Assembly: GCF_005405065.1 (NCBI RefSeq)
Contig: NZ_BJDI01000004.1
Coordinates: 150,105 to 214,104, forward strand
Length of the DNA: 64,000 nucleotides
Source: Lactiplantibacillus nangangensis
GTDB lineage: Bacteria > Bacillota > Bacilli > Lactobacillales > Lactobacillaceae
Reading direction: 5' to 3'
A program made the translations under genes and the position numbers. Below the pieces are notes generated by a model. It saw only the letters and a program-made list of their open reading frames with translations. It was not told the DNA's origin and did no database searches. Shown in pieces: positions 61,107 through 64,000 of the stretch (positions are counted from its first letter, which is position 1; every line of letters starts with the position of its first letter).

Positions 61107-62579
61107 TTATCGAATCCCTTGCATCGACTTTTTGATCATTGGTACCATCATAAAGAGAATAATCCCCAAGATGACACTGACGATCCCAATCGTGGCAAAG
61201 TATGGCACTTCTGTTTTGGTTGAGTAGAAACGCACGATTTGCGCGTTCAAAGCACTCCCAGCCGCATCGGTCAGGAACCACATACTCATCATCTGAGAAG
61301 CGAACGTCTTTGGTGCCAATTTAGTCGTCACTGACAACCCAATTGGCGAAATCAACATTTCAGCGATTTCGACAACGGCCCAGCTACCGACTAACCACAA
61401 TGGGCTAACTTTACCGCTAGTCCCGAAGAAGAAGCCTGGCATGGCCATGATCAAATACGAGACCCCGGCAAAGACCAACCCAACTGCAAACTTAGCAGGT
61501 GAACTTGGTTGTTTCTTGCCCCACTTCGTCCATAACAAGACAAATGGTGTGGTATATAACATAATGAACAGTGGATTCAAGATTTGGAAATCAGAGGCAG
61601 CCAAATGCCAGCCTAAAAGATTCAAACTAGTCCGGTCGGCAGCAAACAGTGCCAAGACCGCGGAACCTTGTTCTTCAATTGCCCAGAATAAAGCTGCAGC
61701 AATGAATAATGGAATGTAAGCCCGAACGCGTGACCGTTCTTTGGCATTAGTCTTGTCAGAAGTTAACATCAACGTAAAGTAAACAATTGGCGTTAAGATG
61801 ACCAAGACACTAATTAACGTAATAATGTTGTTGAGGTTTAAAGCATTCATTAATTGCATTAAGAGTAGAACTAAGCCTAAACCAACGATACCAATTAGAG
61901 TCCGCCGAACGACTTTACTCAAATCGCCAGGTTCTAATGGATCAGTTGGATATAAGCTAGCTGTACTTAAATTCTTCTTACCGTCAAAGTAATATTGAAG
62001 TAAACCGAAGAACATCCCAATGGCAGCCAATGAGAAGCCGACGTGGAAGTTCACGCCTAAACCAATCCGACCAACCAAAACAGGGGCAACTAATGAACCC
62101 AAGTTAATTCCGAAAACGAAAATACTGAAACCGGCATCCCGCCGGCTATCTTCAGCCGTATATAATTGACCAACCATATCAGAAACATTAGGCTTTAATA
62201 ACCCAGTCCCAATCACAATCAAAGCAATTGAAACAAATAAGGTACTAACACCGGCTGGAATCGATAAGACGATGTGGCCCAACATAATCAGGACCCCACC
62301 AATGAAGACGGTCTTGCGACTACCCCAAACCCGGTCTGATAAGAATCCACCCAGAACACTGGAAACATAAACTAACGCTGAGTAGATCGACATAATCGAT
62401 GCGGCAGTCCCTTGGTCAAAGCCAAGACCACCTTTAGCAACACTGTAGTACATATAGAAAATTAACAGTGCGCGCATCCCATAGTAACTGAATCGTTCCC
62501 ACATTTCAGTGAAGAACAACGTCCGCAAGCCGCGGGGTTGGCCAAAGAACGACCGATCCAGTTTTTGCTCTTTATCCAA
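61107..62579 (-). CDS. dtpT: Di/tripeptide:proton symporter (POT/PTR family)
   Basis: A 490-aa transporter with 14 predicted helices. The ExxER-type signature [19 protein letters not shown] (residues 21-39), [14 protein letters not shown] and [16 protein letters not shown] are those of POT carriers such as DtpT, which import di- and tripeptides. Upstream is a long gene-free region. Confidence 0.95.
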   Translation of the reverse strand: MDKEQKLDRSFFGQPRGLRTLFFTEMWERFSYYGMRALLIFYMYYSVAKGGLGFDQGTAASIMSIYSALVYVSSVLGGFLSDRVWGSRKTVFIGGVLIMLGHIVLSIPAGVSTLFVSIALIVIGTGLLKPNVSDMVGQLYTAEDSRRDAGFSIFVFGINLGSLVAPVLVGRIGLGVNFHVGFSLAAIGMFFGLLQYYFDGKKNLSTASLYPTDPLEPGDLSKVVRRTLIGIVGLGLVLLLMQLMNALNLNNIITLISVLVILTPIVYFTLMLTSDKTNAKERSRVRAYIPLFIAAALFWAIEEQGSAVLALFAADRTSLNLLGWHLAASDFQILNPLFIMLYTTPFVLLWTKWGKKQPSSPAKFAVGLVFAGVSYLIMAMPGFFFGTSGKVSPLWLVGSWAVVEIAEMLISPIGLSVTTKLAPKTFASQMMSMWFLTDAAGSALNAQIVRFYSTKTEVPYFATIGIVSVILGIILFMMVPMIKKSMQGIR

Positions 62580-63502
62580 TTAAATTTCCTCCAAACTTCA
62601 TCAAGCAGATCAAACTTCGTTTAAAAGTAACAAATTTCGTTTCTTAATTAAACATAATAACTATTATACTAGCCTTAATCTTATTCAACAACGGATTTAA
62701 TTAACTTCTAATTTTATCCACATTAATGAAAGCTTTTCTCATAGAACTGCTGTTAGTCAAAAGCCCGTCAAATTACTAAAATCGAGTATTTTAGGCAATC
62801 TTAAGCGCTTGCATAAATTTATTCATAACATTGATTTCTAATTTTATAAATCGGTTATCTGGCGTTCATACCGCTAAAATCAATTTATTTTTGTGTTGAA
62901 ATCTAATTAAACAAATTTATTTCGGGCTAAAATTGACTGCCATCAGAATCCTATAACGGTCGAGAATTGCTGACTTCGATATCATTCAATTGGCTTCTGA
63001 ACAATTGTGATCATCATCGTTTAGCCATAAAGATAACAACTAAATCGCCACAGCTCTCGTTCAACCTTTCATGAGTTTCCTACTATAATATTAAGTTGTT
63101 GACCGCCTCAAAGGCACTGTTGGCTAATTTTACAGTGTATGGACGTATAGTCTTCGCACGCGTGCAGGCCCGTGAGCACACAATAATTGACGGTATTGAA
63201 GCGTTAAAAAAACGACGGCTCGTTTTTCGAGAATTCATTTTTTGCACCATGCACTCAAACGCCTTCGCTCTATTTGCTGACACGGCTAAATCCGTTTTTC
63301 CACAAACAATGTGACCACTGGCTTTGCCGTACCGGCCTATTTTGTCCTACACGAAGCTGGACTGCTTTGGTCGGTATCGCCCTGTGACACAGCCAACCTA
63401 ATTTTGTGGGGTATTTTAACTTTGAAAATATCCTATTTATCTGGAAGTACTAAAAAAGAATTCGGAATTTCTCCCGAACTCACGTTTCATCATTCCATTT
63501 AA
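62580..63502. other. Gene-free region of about 0.9 kb
   Basis: AT-rich, no convincing gene. It contains a cre-like palindrome AAGCGCTT (about 62803-62810) and an imperfect long hairpin at 63319-63395 (TGGCT/AGCCA, then TACCG-CC / GG-CGGTA). Two overlapping short ORFs (63083-63314) on opposite strands look like chance readings or a decayed sequence. Confidence 0.5.
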
Positions 63503-63532
63503 TAAAAAAAGACGAGAAGCATGTCTCGTCTC
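63503..63532 (-). terminator. rRNA-tRNA operon terminator
   Basis: Minus strand: AGACGAGA / TCTCGTCT hairpin with seven Ts, after tRNA-Thr. Confidence 0.92.
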
Positions 63533-63538
63533 AACAAG

Positions 63539-63611
63539 TGCCGGCTACCAGAGTCGAACTGATGACCCTCGGTTTACGATACCGATGCTCTACCAACTGA
63601 GCTAAGCCGGC
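63539..63611 (-). tRNA. tRNA-Thr (anticodon CGT)
   Basis: 73 nt: acceptor GCCGGCT / AGCCGGC, anticodon stem TCGGT/ACCGA with loop ATCGTAA, giving CGT, which reads ACG. Confidence 0.95.
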
Positions 63612-63656
63612 ATGATATAAAAAAGATGTCAACACCGTAGGGGCTAACATCTGTCA

Positions 63657-63729
63657 CTCCGACAGGCGGGCTCGAACCGTCGACATCTTGATTAACAGTC
63701 AAGCGCTCTACCAACTGAGCTATGTCGGA
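63657..63729 (-). tRNA. tRNA-Asn (anticodon GTT)
   Basis: 73 nt: acceptor TCCGACA / TGTCGGA, anticodon loop CTGTTAA, T-arm GGTTCGAGC. Confidence 0.96.
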
Positions 63730-63735
63730 ATATTC

Positions 63736-63852
63736 GCATGGCAACGTCCTACCCTCGCAGGGAGCGATCCCCCAACTACTCTCGGCGCTAAGAAGCTTAA
63801 CTTCTGTGTTCGACATGGGAACAGGTGTATCCTTCTTGCCATCGTCGCCACA
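63736..63852 (-). rRNA. rrf: 5S ribosomal RNA
   Basis: About 117 nt starting TGTGGCGACGATGGC and ending GCCATGCG, with the conserved CCGAGAGTAGTTGGGGGATC segment; ends pair. Confidence 0.95.
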
Positions 63853-63923
63853 CTACTGAGAACTTGTGCTCTCAAAACTAGCTAATATCAAATTATTCTT
63901 CCTATGAACCTGAACACCAATTA

Positions 63924-64000
63924 CTTGGTTAAGTCCTCGACCGATTAGTATTAGTCCGCTTCACACGTCACCGTGCTGCCACTTCTAACCTATCTACCTG
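63924..64000 (-). rRNA. rrl: 23S ribosomal RNA, 3' end (partial)
   Basis: Minus strand carries the conserved 23S end, with ACTAATACTAATCGGTCG and GGACTTAACCAAG. The rest lies beyond the window. Confidence 0.93.

Noticed and set aside
63083..63314. Overlapping ORFs of 66 and 72 codons
   Set aside because: On opposite strands over the same DNA, no ribosome-binding site or domain for either.

Overview
The window is a piece of a lactobacillus chromosome, almost certainly Lactiplantibacillus plantarum or a very close relative. This rests on recognised protein families and gene order (rplJ-rplA-rplK ... nusG-secE-rpmG-sigma factor-yacP-rlmB-mrnC-cysS-gltX-yacL-radA-dut), on T-box and yybP-ykoY leaders, and on two RpoN-dependent mannose-class PTS operons with a LevR-type activator. 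No database search was run.

Layout. 0.0-12.9 kb: ribosomal proteins L10 (partial), L1 and L11, then the transcription/translation/repair cluster, nearly all on the minus strand, with L10 and L1 autoregulatory leaders and a Cys T-box before cysS. 13.4-20.4 kb: GNAT, rpiA, pepC, phosphoglycerate mutase, two carriers and an LCP cell-wall ligase. 20.7-25.0 kb: a compact fabH-accBCDA operon for malonyl-CoA and fatty-acid initiation, flanked by an inverted pair of long structured repeats (family B). 25.6-33.1 kb: a PTS regulon with orphan IIA and IIB genes, a LevR-type activator, a ManO-like DUF956 protein and manXYZ. Two sigma-54 promoters and a shared AGTGTAT/ATACACT operator tie these together. 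33.2-50.1 kb: secreted C39-like protein, threonine genes, sprT/tex, a P-type ATPase behind a manganese (yybP-ykoY) riboswitch, NAD salvage, a TagA-type glycosyltransferase, nagR/nagA and proC. A second structured repeat family (A) has three copies, at 13.1, 43.4 and 43.8 kb.

50.3-60.0 kb is an integrated element of about 9.7 kb in the 3' end of tRNA-Gln. It carries integrase, CI-like and Cro-like regulators, a Rha-like protein, an excisionase-like HTH, several small proteins, a primase-polymerase, a VirE-type helicase, an iteron-like origin and an ArpU-like regulator, but no capsid, tail or lysis genes. The order integrase - divergent repressors - primase - helicase - origin is that of a Gram-positive phage-inducible chromosomal island (PICI, phage satellite). 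At its far end lies a 28-codon Fst-type toxin gene with a convergent antisense RNA, i.e. a type I toxin-antitoxin system.

60.0-64.0 kb: tRNA-Gln and tRNA-Tyr, a metallophosphoesterase, a POT peptide transporter, a gene-free stretch of about 0.9 kb, then tRNA-Thr, tRNA-Asn, 5S rRNA and the 3' end of a 23S rRNA gene, all on the minus strand.

The items most worth a second look are the satellite island with its own type I toxin-antitoxin and several unexplained short repeats and RNAs, the two structured repeat families with covarying stems, and the manganese riboswitch on an ATPase that sequence alone would label a calcium pump.
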